Source: Saprospiraceae bacterium (GTDB lineage Bacteria > Bacteroidota > Bacteroidia > Chitinophagales > Saprospiraceae). From it: a stretch of 64,000 nucleotides of DNA. The stretch is from assembly GCA_019187365.1 (NCBI GenBank), contig JABARE010000020.1, positions 62,001 through 126,000 on the forward strand, written 5' to 3'. Shown here in pieces: positions 25,507-33,825 of the stretch; position 1 is the stretch's first letter, and each line of letters opens with the position of its first letter. The position numbers and the translations under genes were made by a program. The notes beneath the pieces are model-generated. The model had not been told where the DNA came from. It searched no databases and saw only the letters and a list, made by a program, of their open reading frames with translations.

Positions 25507-26757
25507 TCAACCTTCGCTCAAAGTGTGATGGATGTCGGTGCGCAGTGCGCGGAGTGCCGGGAGCAGCCCCGCCAGCATTCCGGCTACCAGTCCGGCAAGG
25601 GGAACCAACCATTCGCCGGGGAAGAGTCTGTCGGGCCGTATCCCGTAGCGTGCTTCCAGCCCGAGCGATGGGTTGAGCAGTGCAAGCAGGAGGTGGGCGG
25701 CGATCATTCCGGAAAGTATGCCCAGGAGGCTGAGCATGGCAGATTCTGCCATGGTCCAACGAAGGAGTTGACCGGGCCGGGCACCGGCAAAGCGGAGCAG
25801 AGCCAGCTCGTAGCGCCTGTCTTCCATGGCCTGCCAGAGACTGATGAACAGGCTGAGCAAGGCCAGAAAAACGAGCAGGAAGGCAACGTTCGACAGGAGG
25901 CTGGCTGCGTTGCCTGTGATCTCGTAGAGGCGGTTGATTTCGATGGCCGGGCTGGTGGCCATCAGTCCGGTGTTTTCGTTTACGTTGCGGCCGAAATTGA
26001 GACTTTGCACATTCCTTCCCCGGAAGGAGCACAACAAAGAAGTGATCTTTCCATCGGTGGCCGCCAGGTCTTCATTGGTCAGACAGGGCGGGCCGTGGTG
26101 GTGGGGCTCGCCGCCTTCTGCGTGCTCCTCGTGGTGCAGGGACCAGTAGGAGGATATCGTCACGAGGATCAGCCTGTCAGAAACCGTACCCGACGACTGC
26201 AAAATGCCGGTGACGACGAAGGAATCGTCTGCGTGCTGGTGGCTTGCAATATCGGTGGCAGCCAGACCGTGGTCCGAAACAAAGCGGTCGCCGATGCGCA
26301 GTTTGCTCTTGCGTGCGACATCTGATCCGAGTACCGCCTGAAAATCGCCCTCAAACCAGCGGCCTTCGGCCAGTTGGAGCCGGTACCAGGGGCCGTATTC
26401 GGTGGTGGTCCCTACCAGGCGGGACCCCATGGCCTGGTCGCCGAGTGCGAGCGGCAGGGATTGGGCGATCACCGGGTGGCGGGGATTCAGGAAGGGTCGG
26501 CACTCTTCCAGGGAGATGTTACCGGTGGGTGCGTCGAGGTGAAAGAGGTTGCACAAAACCGACTGGAGAGGGCTGCCTTTGGCAGAGAGAACCAGTTCCG
26601 CCGGACCGAGGTTTTTGCCGAAGTGGTCTTCGAATTGGGTGCTCACCAGAAAGCCGAGGGTGATCAGTCCTCCGCTCAAGGCCATCAGGAGCATATTGAA
26701 CGTCGTGTTCAGCGGCCGGTGGCGAAGGTTTTTCCAGGCGAGGCGCAGGGCATTCAT
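25507..26757 (-). CDS. FtsX/MacB-type ABC transporter permease with histidine-rich loop
   Basis: A 416-residue permease with the four-helix FtsX plan: helix 1 at about 18-40, a periplasmic domain of about 240 residues, then three helices between 285 and 400. The periplasmic domain holds a metal-binding-like cluster, residues 208-221 (HHEEHAEGGEPHHH), plus HQH near 173-175. Such a loop is not part of LolC or MacB and suggests sensing or handling of zinc or a similar metal. The start overlaps the ATPase stop (ATGA). Confidence 0.85.
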   Translation of the reverse strand: MNALRLAWKNLRHRPLNTTFNMLLMALSGGLITLGFLVSTQFEDHFGKNLGPAELVLSAKGSPLQSVLCNLFHLDAPTGNISLEECRPFLNPRHPVIAQSLPLALGDQAMGSRLVGTTTEYGPWYRLQLAEGRWFEGDFQAVLGSDVARKSKLRIGDRFVSDHGLAATDIASHQHADDSFVVTGILQSSGTVSDRLILVTISSYWSLHHEEHAEGGEPHHHGPPCLTNEDLAATDGKITSLLCSFRGRNVQSLNFGRNVNENTGLMATSPAIEINRLYEITGNAASLLSNVAFLLVFLALLSLFISLWQAMEDRRYELALLRFAGARPGQLLRWTMAESAMLSLLGILSGMIAAHLLLALLNPSLGLEARYGIRPDRLFPGEWLVPLAGLVAGMLAGLLPALRALRTDIHHTLSEG

Positions 26758-27386
26758 GAAAAGGCGATCTCGTTGGTAAAGAATGGCTTCAGGCGGGCGT
26801 CGTGGCTAACCAGGACCAGGGAGGTTCCGCGTTGTTTTGCCTGATCCAGAAGCATTTTTGCGACCAGTGCCGTCCGCTCGTCGTCGAGACCGGAGGTCGG
26901 TTCGTCGGCAAGCAGGAGCCGCGGATGGTTGACCAGGGCTCTGGCCAGGCCAATGCGCTGAGACTGTCCCTGGGAGAGGCTCGAGGGTTTGGCGTGGAGT
27001 TTGTCACGGACATCCAGAGCTTCGAGCAGGCCGGCGATGTGGGTTTTGTCTACGCGAAGTCCGGCGAGCTGCTGGAACAGGCTCAGATTTTCCAGTACCG
27101 TGAGCGCTGCCAGGAAATGTGGCCGCTGGAGCACCAGTCCTACCGTGGAGGCCCTGAAGGCGTCGAGTTCTTTTCGGGAGAGGGCGTGCAATGCGGTGTC
27201 GGCGACGACGATCTCTCCTTTTTCGGGCCGCAGCAGGCCGGCTATGAGGTGCATCCAGGTGGTCTTGCCGCAGCCGGAAGGGCCGTGAACGAGAAGGGAT
27301 GCACCGGCATCGCAGCGCGCATCCGGAAACGTGAACGAACGTTCGTTATCTGGGTATCGGTATTGGAGATTGAGGGTCGTCAGCAT
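26754..27386 (-). CDS. ABC transporter ATP-binding protein (LolD/MacB type)
   Basis: A 210-residue ATPase partner of the His-rich permease. It has Walker A GPSGCGKTT near 35-43, a Q-loop (GLVLQRPHF) near 83, signature LSQGQSQR near 137, Walker B LLLADEPTSGLDD near 157 and the switch His in VLVSHDA. It belongs to the group that powers MacB/LolD complexes, which move substrates from the inner membrane to the periplasm or outer membrane rather than across one membrane. First gene of a three-gene operon; a long palindrome lies 67 bases upstream of the ATG. Confidence 0.9.
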   Translation of the reverse strand: MLTTLNLQYRYPDNERSFTFPDARCDAGASLLVHGPSGCGKTTWMHLIAGLLRPEKGEIVVADTALHALSRKELDAFRASTVGLVLQRPHFLAALTVLENLSLFQQLAGLRVDKTHIAGLLEALDVRDKLHAKPSSLSQGQSQRIGLARALVNHPRLLLADEPTSGLDDERTALVAKMLLDQAKQRGTSLVLVSHDARLKPFFTNEIAFS

Positions 27387-27453
27387 GAACCATTTTCAAT
27401 GAAGGGTCGCAATATCAGAAAATCATGTCATGCACAGGTGCCCATTCAATAAT

Positions 27454-27479
27454 TTACTAACAAACGTTTGTAAGTAAAG
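27454..27479. promoter_or_regulatory. 26-bp palindrome upstream of the His-rich ABC operon (candidate operator)
   Basis: Twelve of thirteen base pairs match around the core ACAAACGTTTGT (27461-27472); the arms run out to TTTACT and AGTAAA. It lies between the stop of the T9SS-cargo gene and the ATG of the ABC ATPase, where a repressor would act. A shorter perfect version lies after pckA at 52864. The length and symmetry suit a TetR-type dimer site; no such regulator gene is in the window. Confidence 0.6.
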
Positions 27480-27502
27480 AATAAATGGCGGAACAATACC
27501 GG

Positions 27503-28495
27503 TCACTGTTTCACCCATTTCTTTGTAACGCGTTTGTTGCCCGATTCGAGCCGGGCAAAGTAAATTCCCCGGTCGAAACGCTGAACGTCCAATTCGATGA
27601 CGCCAACCTGGTTGTTTTGAAGCGAGGACGTGTGAAGCACCCTGCCCAACAGGTTGGTGACGACCAGACGGGCGTTTGCGGGAATACGGCCGGGAAACCG
27701 GATCAGCAGTTTATCTCCAACGGGATTGGGGTGTATTCCAAAAGCCAGGGAGGAAACGGATTCGAGGCTGCTGGCCAGATCCAGCTTCGTTCCGCTGTTG
27801 AGTACCTCCCTCGTCGTTTCATCCTGTACCCAGGCCAGGACGTAGATCTGGTCGGGATTCCACGAGGGTTGAAGGTCCATGGAATATGCCTGGACCACGC
27901 TTCCGCCCTGATCTGCAAGCACGATGGGATCACCGGCGGGGGCGCTCATAAAATCGCGAAAGACGTCGTAGTGAGTTTTCTCTCCATTAGGGGAGGCGTA
28001 GTCAAGAACCCTTTCTGCAAGGGCGACATACAGACGGTGCTTGCCGGAAGGCTTTGCCCCGAGGGTGCTGATGACGATGTTGGTAGCCCGTGGGGAACCT
28101 CCATTCTCCGAAACCTCCAGTTGTATGGGAGATTCGCGTTTCAGCTCTGCATCGAGGAAGGCGGCAGTGACCGAGCTGGCGGATTTTTTTGTCGTTCCGT
28201 TGAATACAACGGTGGGCGTTCCGATGATGGAATAATGGGAAGTGCGCAAATCCTGGTCCTCTTTGTTGGCCTGGTAGAGCAGGCAACTCGAATAGGGGAT
28301 CGCCGGATGTATGGAGAGGTGATGGTAATGTCCTTTGTAGTTGGTGAGGAGCTGGTAGTAGCCCGGGTTGGTGGCCGCGCATATCCCGCAACGGGTGTTG
28401 GTAAAATGCTCCATGAAAATGAAGCGTTGTGCCTGAGCATGTGTGCTGGCGGAAAGGGCGAAAGAAATCGATAATAGCAGTAAATTTCTGATCAT
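27503..28495 (-). CDS. Omp28-like thioredoxin-fold protein with T9SS sorting domain
   Basis: A 330-residue exported protein (signal MIRNLLLLSISFALSASTHA). The N-terminal region FMEHFTNTRCGICAATNPGYY (near 28-48), with a CGIC pair, resembles Omp28 of Porphyromonas; SIIGTPTVVFNG near 90 also suits a thioredoxin fold. The C-terminal 75 residues from FGIHPNPVGDKLLIRF to TKKWVKQ are a standard type A sorting domain, so it is exported and anchored by T9SS. Start ATG 28495; an in-frame GTG at 28528 is less likely because it blocks the signal peptide. Confidence 0.85.
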   Translation of the reverse strand: MIRNLLLLSISFALSASTHAQAQRFIFMEHFTNTRCGICAATNPGYYQLLTNYKGHYHHLSIHPAIPYSSCLLYQANKEDQDLRTSHYSIIGTPTVVFNGTTKKSASSVTAAFLDAELKRESPIQLEVSENGGSPRATNIVISTLGAKPSGKHRLYVALAERVLDYASPNGEKTHYDVFRDFMSAPAGDPIVLADQGGSVVQAYSMDLQPSWNPDQIYVLAWVQDETTREVLNSGTKLDLASSLESVSSLAFGIHPNPVGDKLLIRFPGRIPANARLVVTNLLGRVLHTSSLQNNQVGVIELDVQRFDRGIYFARLESGNKRVTKKWVKQ

Positions 28496-28576
28496 GAAGT
28501 TGAAGTTAATTTTCTGAATCAAGGGCACCTACCATAACCTCCTAAATTTCGTCTGCGTTCCGCCCAAGCATAGGCG

Positions 28577-28672
28577 AGAATGAATTTAGCTTCACAATAC
28601 TTCGTTGCGGTTCAGGCAGTTATTACTCCACATAGCTTCCTTTCCCACGCCCCGTGTTGCTAAATTCATTCT
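28577..28672. repeat. Spaced inverted repeat in an intergenic region (possible small repeat element)
   Basis: Perfect 14-bp arms AGAATGAATTTAGC (28577-28590) and GCTAAATTCATTCT (28659-28672) flank 68 bases. Just outside lies TTCGTCTGCGTTC (28548-28560), which recurs at 60053-60065. The whole 255-bp gap 28496-28750 has no gene. Confidence 0.5.
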
Positions 28673-28750
28673 GGCAGCAAAATGGACTTACTCGAGGTGC
28701 ATTCAAAATATAACGCCTTAAACAGGCACTTGTTTATTGCCGGGTTACCG

Positions 28751-29554
28751 TCAATGCAGTTTCCAGGTATGTAAGCGTTTTCCTTCCAGCAGGGAGAGGC
28801 GTTGTTTTCCCACGGAAAGGCTGTGTATGGATGAGGTGGCTGTGTAGAGTTCCTCGACAGAACCGGTAAGCAGGTCCTGGCGATACAGAGTTTTGAATTT
28901 TGCAAAATAGAGGAATTCTCCGTCGACGTCGGCGTGCATGATCTGCGGGTCCGTCCACGATCTGTCCTCAAACAAATCGGCAGTATAGCGTCTGATGCCT
29001 CTTCCCGGCCGGAAGAGGTAGAGGAATTCGCCCACTTTTTTGAGCAGGGATCCCTGTGGAGTCCTTTGCATGGGATCGGGAATCCGGTAGGGCATGGGTT
29101 GTGTGCGCGGGTTGCCGATGTGCTGAATTTGAAGGGTTGTTCCGTCAAAGAGGACGTAACTGTTTCCATCGTAATGGCAGATGAGGGCCTGGTCTCCGAG
29201 CTTGGGTTCATCGACCTGGGAGATCGTGGAGAGCTGGGCGTCGAGGACGGCGATCCTGAAGGCTCCGGGATAGTAGAGCAGTAGTTTGAAGGGGTCTCCT
29301 GCGTCGAGTTTGAGCAGGTCCCATCCTTCCCGGAAACTGGAACGGGCCAACGGCTGGAATTCCGGAGTAAATCGGGCGATGGATTTGTCGACGGCATTCA
29401 ACAGGTAGATGTTGTCGAGTGGATCGAGGACCACGCTGGCAGCGGCAACGGGCGTGTCGATCACCGGGGAGAAGGTCTGTGCCACCATGCCGGTTGGCAG
29501 CAGACCGGCGAGTGCCAAGCGACTAAGGGTAAACCACTGCATGTTCATTTTCAT
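28751..29554 (-). CDS. Hypothetical exported protein
   Basis: A 267-residue protein with a signal peptide (MQWFTLSRLALAGLLPTGMVA). The body has repeated short strand pairs such as VVLDPLDNIYLLNAVDKSIARF (near 43-64) and YVLFDGTTLQIQHIGN, suggestive of a beta-propeller, but I recognise no family. Its start (ATG 29554, 29548 or 29542) overlaps the end of lpxH, so it is probably translated from the same mRNA. The function is unknown. Confidence 0.65.
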   Translation of the reverse strand: MKMNMQWFTLSRLALAGLLPTGMVAQTFSPVIDTPVAAASVVLDPLDNIYLLNAVDKSIARFTPEFQPLARSSFREGWDLLKLDAGDPFKLLLYYPGAFRIAVLDAQLSTISQVDEPKLGDQALICHYDGNSYVLFDGTTLQIQHIGNPRTQPMPYRIPDPMQRTPQGSLLKKVGEFLYLFRPGRGIRRYTADLFEDRSWTDPQIMHADVDGEFLYFAKFKTLYRQDLLTGSVEELYTATSSIHSLSVGKQRLSLLEGKRLHTWKLH

Positions 29555-30287
29555 AAAACAGCAATTCGAGTTCGCCGTTGCGCATGCGCGCAAAAGAGCG
29601 GAAATGTATCCAGTCGCCGAGGTTGACGTAGCGCGTGCGCTGGTTCGACAGAAGATAGTCGATGGGCAGGTGGCGGTGACCAAAAATGAGATAGTCCAGT
29701 TTGTTCTCCCTGGCGATGAGGTCTTCTGAAAATTGCACGAGCCATTCCCTTTCGGGGCCAAGAAAAAGTTGGACGGCATCCTGGGCTTCCCGGCTACGGG
29801 AGCTAAGGTATTGTGCGAGCGCCACTCCGACGTCGGGGTGCAGCCAACGGTAGCATTTCTGGGCCAGGGGATTGGCAAAAATGCGTTTCATCAGTTTGTA
29901 TCCGTGGTCTCCGGGCCCCAGGCCGTCGCCGTGACCGATGAAAACCTGCCGCCCCTGGATTTCTGTGCGGATTGCTTCCCGGTAGATGGGTATGCCCATT
30001 TCGTGGGTGAGGTAGTCGTTCATCCACAGGTCGTGGTTGCCTGTGAAAAAATGGATGGGGATGCCGAGGCGGCGCAGTTCCAGCAATTTTGACAGGATGC
30101 GTGTAAACCCTCTGGGAATGACGCGCTTGTAGTCGAACCAGAAGTCGAAAACGTCTCCGACGAGGTAGAGTGCGCTCATGTCGCATTGTGCCTGGTCGAG
30201 CCACTGCACGATGGACTCTTCACGAGACCTGCTTCCGGCATTGTCCGGCTTCAGGTGAAAGTCAGAAGCGAAGTAAACGGAAGCCAA
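29523..30287 (-). CDS. lpxH: UDP-2,3-diacylglucosamine diphosphatase family protein
   Basis: Predicted to cleave UDP-diacylglucosamine to lipid X in lipid A synthesis at the inner membrane. The 254 residues carry the calcineurin-like metal motifs DFHL near 9, GDVFDFWFD near 44, GNHD near 82, HGDG near 117 and GHRH near 203. The start is a TTG at 30287 (MASVYFASDFHL): a TGA blocks the frame eight codons upstream and no ATG lies between. It starts 8 bases past the HAAO stop, so they are cotranscribed. Confidence 0.87.
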   Translation of the reverse strand: MASVYFASDFHLKPDNAGSRSREESIVQWLDQAQCDMSALYLVGDVFDFWFDYKRVIPRGFTRILSKLLELRRLGIPIHFFTGNHDLWMNDYLTHEMGIPIYREAIRTEIQGRQVFIGHGDGLGPGDHGYKLMKRIFANPLAQKCYRWLHPDVGVALAQYLSSRSREAQDAVQLFLGPEREWLVQFSEDLIARENKLDYLIFGHRHLPIDYLLSNQRTRYVNLGDWIHFRSFARMRNGELELLFYENEHAVVYP

Positions 30288-30295
30288 CAGCCGGA

Positions 30296-30832
30296 CTATG
30301 AAGGATCAATAAATTTGGGATCGGCTTCCATGATGGCTCCGCATTTCCGGCAGGTTCTCTGTTCGACTGAATTGTAAAATGATTTGAACCTTGGAAGAAA
30401 GTCTTTTTCTATGTTTTCGAGTGGAAAGTAGTCGGCGTGAAGGGGTTCGTTGCACTGTTCGCAGAACCACATCAGGCCATCCTGGTCTTGGGGTCGTCTT
30501 CGGGTCTCGATCACCAGTCCGACAGTTCCTGCGGGGCGTATGGGAGAATGGGGCGTACGTGCGGGTAAGAGGAAAATTTCCCCCTGCCGGATGGGAACAT
30601 CTACGGGTTTGCCATTTTCCTGAATGCGCACGGTGATGTCGCCCTCCAGCTGTAAGAACCATTCCTCTGTTTCGTTGTAGTGGTAATCTTTCCGGGCATT
30701 TGGTCCTGCTACGACCATTACGATGAAGTCTTCTGCATCGGGGAAGAGGTTCCGGTTGGCAACCGGGGGTTTGAGTTCCCCGCGGTGTGTGTCCAGCCAA
30801 TGAAATACGTTGAAGGGTCTTCGAATTTCCAT
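30296..30832 (-). CDS. 3-hydroxyanthranilate 3,4-dioxygenase
   Basis: Opens the ring of 3-hydroxyanthranilate to 2-amino-3-carboxymuconate semialdehyde, which closes by itself to quinolinate, the substrate of NadC. The 178 residues show the iron ligands His51, Glu57 and His95, substrate-binding Arg47, Arg99 and Glu109, and the rubredoxin-like metal site CEQC (124-127) and CRKC (161-164), the full bacterial pattern. Start MEIRRPF. A near-consensus -7 box (TACCTTTA, 30853-30860) lies 20 bases upstream. It leads an operon with lpxH and the hypothetical gene. Other kynurenine genes are not in the window. Confidence 0.95.
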   Translation of the reverse strand: MEIRRPFNVFHWLDTHRGELKPPVANRNLFPDAEDFIVMVVAGPNARKDYHYNETEEWFLQLEGDITVRIQENGKPVDVPIRQGEIFLLPARTPHSPIRPAGTVGLVIETRRRPQDQDGLMWFCEQCNEPLHADYFPLENIEKDFLPRFKSFYNSVEQRTCRKCGAIMEADPKFIDPS

Positions 30833-30968
30833 TGCAAAATCGCTTTGAGGAATAAAGGTAGGAATAATGTTCAAACGCGCGGGAGCGGGTCTGCCCGTTC
30901 CGTCGGCGGGGGAATGGTTTTTTGCCCTTAGCTTTGTGATCCGGCAGACCCGGAAAAATCATCTGTGG

Positions 30969-32708
30969 ATGCGCATATTTATTTTTAGTTTATTGTTGTC
31001 GATGGTCGCCGAAACGATGGAATCTCAGCGGCTGCAGACCCCCTTTGAAAGGAACAACAATTACACCGGCCGTTATGACGAGGTCATGGTCTTTTACCGG
31101 GAGCTTGCGCGGAAGCATGCCAACGTAAAGCTCGTCGAAGCGGGGCCTTCCGACGTTCCGTCTTTTCCTCTGAGCACCGTGATTTTGAGCAGCCGCAAGC
31201 AGTTCACCCCGGAAAAGGTCCGGAAAGCGGGGAAGGCCGTTTTGCTCATCAATGGTGGCATTCACCCCGGAGAGGCCGACGGCATAGAGGCTGCGATGTT
31301 GTTTGCGAGAGACATGGTGACCGATCCCAGGCTGGTGGCCTTGCTCGACCGGATCACCGTCGTCATCCTTCCGGTTTACAATGTCGGCGGTTCCTTATTG
31401 CGCAACGGCACCACGAGGGTGAATCAGAATGGTCCCGATGTCTATGGTTTTCGGGGGAATGCGCAATACCTTGACCTCAATCGTGACTTCATCAAATGCG
31501 ACAGCAGAAATGCGCTGAGTTTTTCGGAGTTGTTCCGTTACTGGGATCCCGAAGTCCTGCTCGAAACGCATACGACGGACGGTGCGGATTACCCATATGT
31601 ATTGACACTGATCGCCAGTCAGCGACACAAACTTCAGACGGAGCTGGGCAATTATTTTTACAAGCGATTGCTCCCACAGCTCTATCGCACGGTGAGCGAA
31701 CAGCGGCTGGAGATGATCCCTTACGTCCATTCGGCGGGTGATCCCGCGACGGGGATTTACGATTTTCTGGATTATCCGCGTTACTCCACGGGCTATGCTG
31801 CGCTTTTTCACTGCATGGGCATCATGGCGGAATCACATATGCTCAAGCCATTTGCAGCGCGGGTGAGTGCACAGCGGTTGCTGATGACAAAACTCAGCGA
31901 GACCCTTGCCGGGCAGGCATCCGACGTAATTGCCGTTCGTAGAGAAGCCCGCCAGGCGGCCGTCCAGCGAAAGGTTCACGACATCCGGTGGCAGCTCGAT
32001 ACAGCATTTGTCGACAGTCTGCTGTTTTCCGGTTACGAGCTTGGCAGAAAATCTTCGAGCGTCACGGGGTTTGAACGTTACTATTTTGACCATTCGAAAC
32101 CGTACACCAAAAAAGTCCCGCATTACAACACCAGCCGTCCTGTATCCAGCGTCGAAGTGCCGGAATACTATGTGGTTCCGGGAGTATATGAAGCCGTAAT
32201 TGAGCGACTTCGTGCCAACGGCATCCGGATGCGCCGGCTGGAGAGGGATAGCCTTATCGAGGCGGAATATTACCGGATCGGTGAGTTGCGGAGTGCTGCT
32301 AAGCCCTACGAAGGGCATTTTCCCCACCGAGAATTTGCGCTTGAAAGGGTCAAGGGCCAAAGGCCGTATTTCAAGGGCGACTACCTCATTCCGGTACGCC
32401 AGGATGCCATCCGCTACGTGGTGGAGACCCTCGAACCCGATGCCCACGATTCATTTTTCCGTTGGAACTTTTTTGATGGCATCCTGCAGAGAAAGGAATA
32501 TTTCAGCGACTTCCTTTTCGAAGAAATCGCCGGTGCGATCCTTGACAAGGATCCGACGCTTAAAGCTGATTTTCAAATCCGGAAGGCAAGAGAGCCCGCG
32601 TTTGCTGCGGATCCCCACGCCATGCTGGAATTCATATACAGCCGTTCAAAATATGCAGAGCCGGGCTATATGCTTTACCCGATAGCGAGATGCTTTCCAC
32701 AGGATTAG
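30969..32708 (+). CDS. M14-family zinc carboxypeptidase, exported
   Basis: A 579-residue exported metallopeptidase. After a short signal (MRIFIFSLLLSMVAE) comes NNYTGRYDEVMVFYRELARK, then the zinc ligands in NGGIHPGEADG (H-x-x-E, near 95) and LLETHTTDG near 197, and the catalytic Glu in GIMAESHML near 286. The C-terminal half (after about 330) has no domain I recognise. Frame is open to 30867, but this start provides the signal peptide. It is divergent from the HAAO operon. The substrate is not known. Confidence 0.88.
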   Translation: MRIFIFSLLLSMVAETMESQRLQTPFERNNNYTGRYDEVMVFYRELARKHANVKLVEAGPSDVPSFPLSTVILSSRKQFTPEKVRKAGKAVLLINGGIHPGEADGIEAAMLFARDMVTDPRLVALLDRITVVILPVYNVGGSLLRNGTTRVNQNGPDVYGFRGNAQYLDLNRDFIKCDSRNALSFSELFRYWDPEVLLETHTTDGADYPYVLTLIASQRHKLQTELGNYFYKRLLPQLYRTVSEQRLEMIPYVHSAGDPATGIYDFLDYPRYSTGYAALFHCMGIMAESHMLKPFAARVSAQRLLMTKLSETLAGQASDVIAVRREARQAAVQRKVHDIRWQLDTAFVDSLLFSGYELGRKSSSVTGFERYYFDHSKPYTKKVPHYNTSRPVSSVEVPEYYVVPGVYEAVIERLRANGIRMRRLERDSLIEAEYYRIGELRSAAKPYEGHFPHREFALERVKGQRPYFKGDYLIPVRQDAIRYVVETLEPDAHDSFFRWNFFDGILQRKEYFSDFLFEEIAGAILDKDPTLKADFQIRKAREPAFAADPHAMLEFIYSRSKYAEPGYMLYPIARCFPQD

Positions 32709-33098
32709 CCTTACGGGGAGCTGGAATTGATGGTTGATCTACACGGAGCAAGGTCAGCCTTCGGCCCCCGGGTGAATTACGCAGGCAGTATGATTTTTCC
32801 TGGAATTTGCAAGGCGGCGATCCAGTAAGCCATCCCTGGTGCAGGCACGGGCGGTCTGATGAAGGACGGTTGCCACGAGCCCTGCAATTGGTTTGTTTAG
32901 TGATGGAACAGAGCGGTTTTTCTATCTTTGGGCGGAAATTTTACCGAAGCCGGTAATCGGTCCTTCCATTGAGGGGGAGTTGGCCGGACGGCGGAGGGAG
33001 ATTTGTCTGAGCAACGCGATGATTCTACTTGACTGCGTACGTAATGTTGCGGTCTCTGCAAAGCGATTTAGTCATTTTACCTGGATCGATAAAACACG
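32709..33098. other. Intergenic region of 390 bp upstream of yebC
   Basis: No gene is seen. It contains a perfect -7 box (32923-32930), so the yebC mRNA would carry a leader of about 160 bases. I find no known riboswitch and no clear attenuator, but the leader is unusually long for this genome, where most boxes lie within 35 bases of the start. Confidence 0.5.
32923..32930 (+). promoter_or_regulatory. -7 promoter box TATCTTTG, probably for yebC
   Basis: Perfect TAnnTTTG match, 168 bases before the yebC ATG at 33099. Confidence 0.5.
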
Positions 33099-33809
33099 AT
33101 GGGAAGGATATTTGAAGTCAGAAAGCACAAGATGTTTGCCCGGTATGCCAAGATGAGCAAACAGTTTGCGCGCATCAGCAAGGAAGTTTTTATGGCGGTG
33201 AAATCATCCGGTACCAATCCGGACAACAATCCCCGTCTGCGTGCGGCGTTGCAAAATGCCAGAGCATGCAACATGCCCAAGGATCGCGTCGAGGCTGCCA
33301 TTAAAAAGGCCACGTCCAAGGATGAGAAAGATCTCGAAATGCTGACCTATGAAGGGTATGCTCCTTATGGAATTGCGGTGCTGGTGGAAACGGCAACGGA
33401 CAACCCTACGAGAACCGTAGCTAACATACGATCGTATTTCAATAAATATGGAGGTAGCCTTGGTACTTCGGGATCTGTTGATTATTTGTTCGAACACAAA
33501 TGCATTTTCCGCATTCGCAAAGGGGAGGGTGTCGACGCAGAAATGCTCGAACTCGAATTGATTGACCACGGTTGTGAAGAACTCAATGACGATGGTGAAG
33601 AGCTGGTCGTTTATGGCAATTTTGACCACTTCGGAAGTTTGCAGGATTATTTTGAAAAGAATGGTGTAGAGATCGTTTCATCCGGGTTTGACCGCATCCC
33701 AACGATGACAAAAAAACTAGCGGAGGCCCAGGAAGAAGAAGTCAACAAATTGCTCGAGAAGATCGAAGAGGACGAAGACGTGCAGAACGTTTACAGCACG
33801 ATGGAGTAA
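33099..33809 (+). CDS. yebC: YebC/TACO1-family protein
   Basis: A 236-residue member of the YebC family. Recent work links the family to translation of difficult (proline-rich) sequences; older work called it a transcription regulator. Family marks: NPRLRAALQNARACNMPKDR near 45, YEGYAPYGIAVLVE near 84, NIRSYFNKYGGSLGTSGSV near 106 and VVSSGFDRIPT near 195. The N-terminus lacks the usual HSKW segment (MGRIFEVRKHKMFARYAKMS here), as in the Bacteroidota branch. 16 bases ahead of the TMTC-like gene. Confidence 0.92.
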   Translation: MGRIFEVRKHKMFARYAKMSKQFARISKEVFMAVKSSGTNPDNNPRLRAALQNARACNMPKDRVEAAIKKATSKDEKDLEMLTYEGYAPYGIAVLVETATDNPTRTVANIRSYFNKYGGSLGTSGSVDYLFEHKCIFRIRKGEGVDAEMLELELIDHGCEELNDDGEELVVYGNFDHFGSLQDYFEKNGVEIVSSGFDRIPTMTKKLAEAQEEEVNKLLEKIEEDEDVQNVYSTME

Positions 33810-33825
33810 AGTTTTCAGACGGTTC

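Noticed and set aside
25469..26032. Upstream extension of the DUF3299-like gene through the permease gene (332 residues in all)
   Set aside because: The extra 188 residues are Arg/Pro-rich with no family likeness and lie in a shifted frame of the permease, whose own product is clearly real. The signal peptide starts at 25468.
27334..27347. Palindrome AACGAACGTTCGTT, also at 36261-36274
   Set aside because: Both copies lie inside coding regions (ABC ATPase and GH3 gene) and differ from the ACAAACGTTTGT motif; chance is enough.
28666..29397. Minus-strand frame of 243 codons overlapping the hypothetical exported protein
   Set aside because: Ser/Pro/Thr-rich with no signal and no likeness; the overlapping frame (28751-29554) has a signal peptide and better composition.
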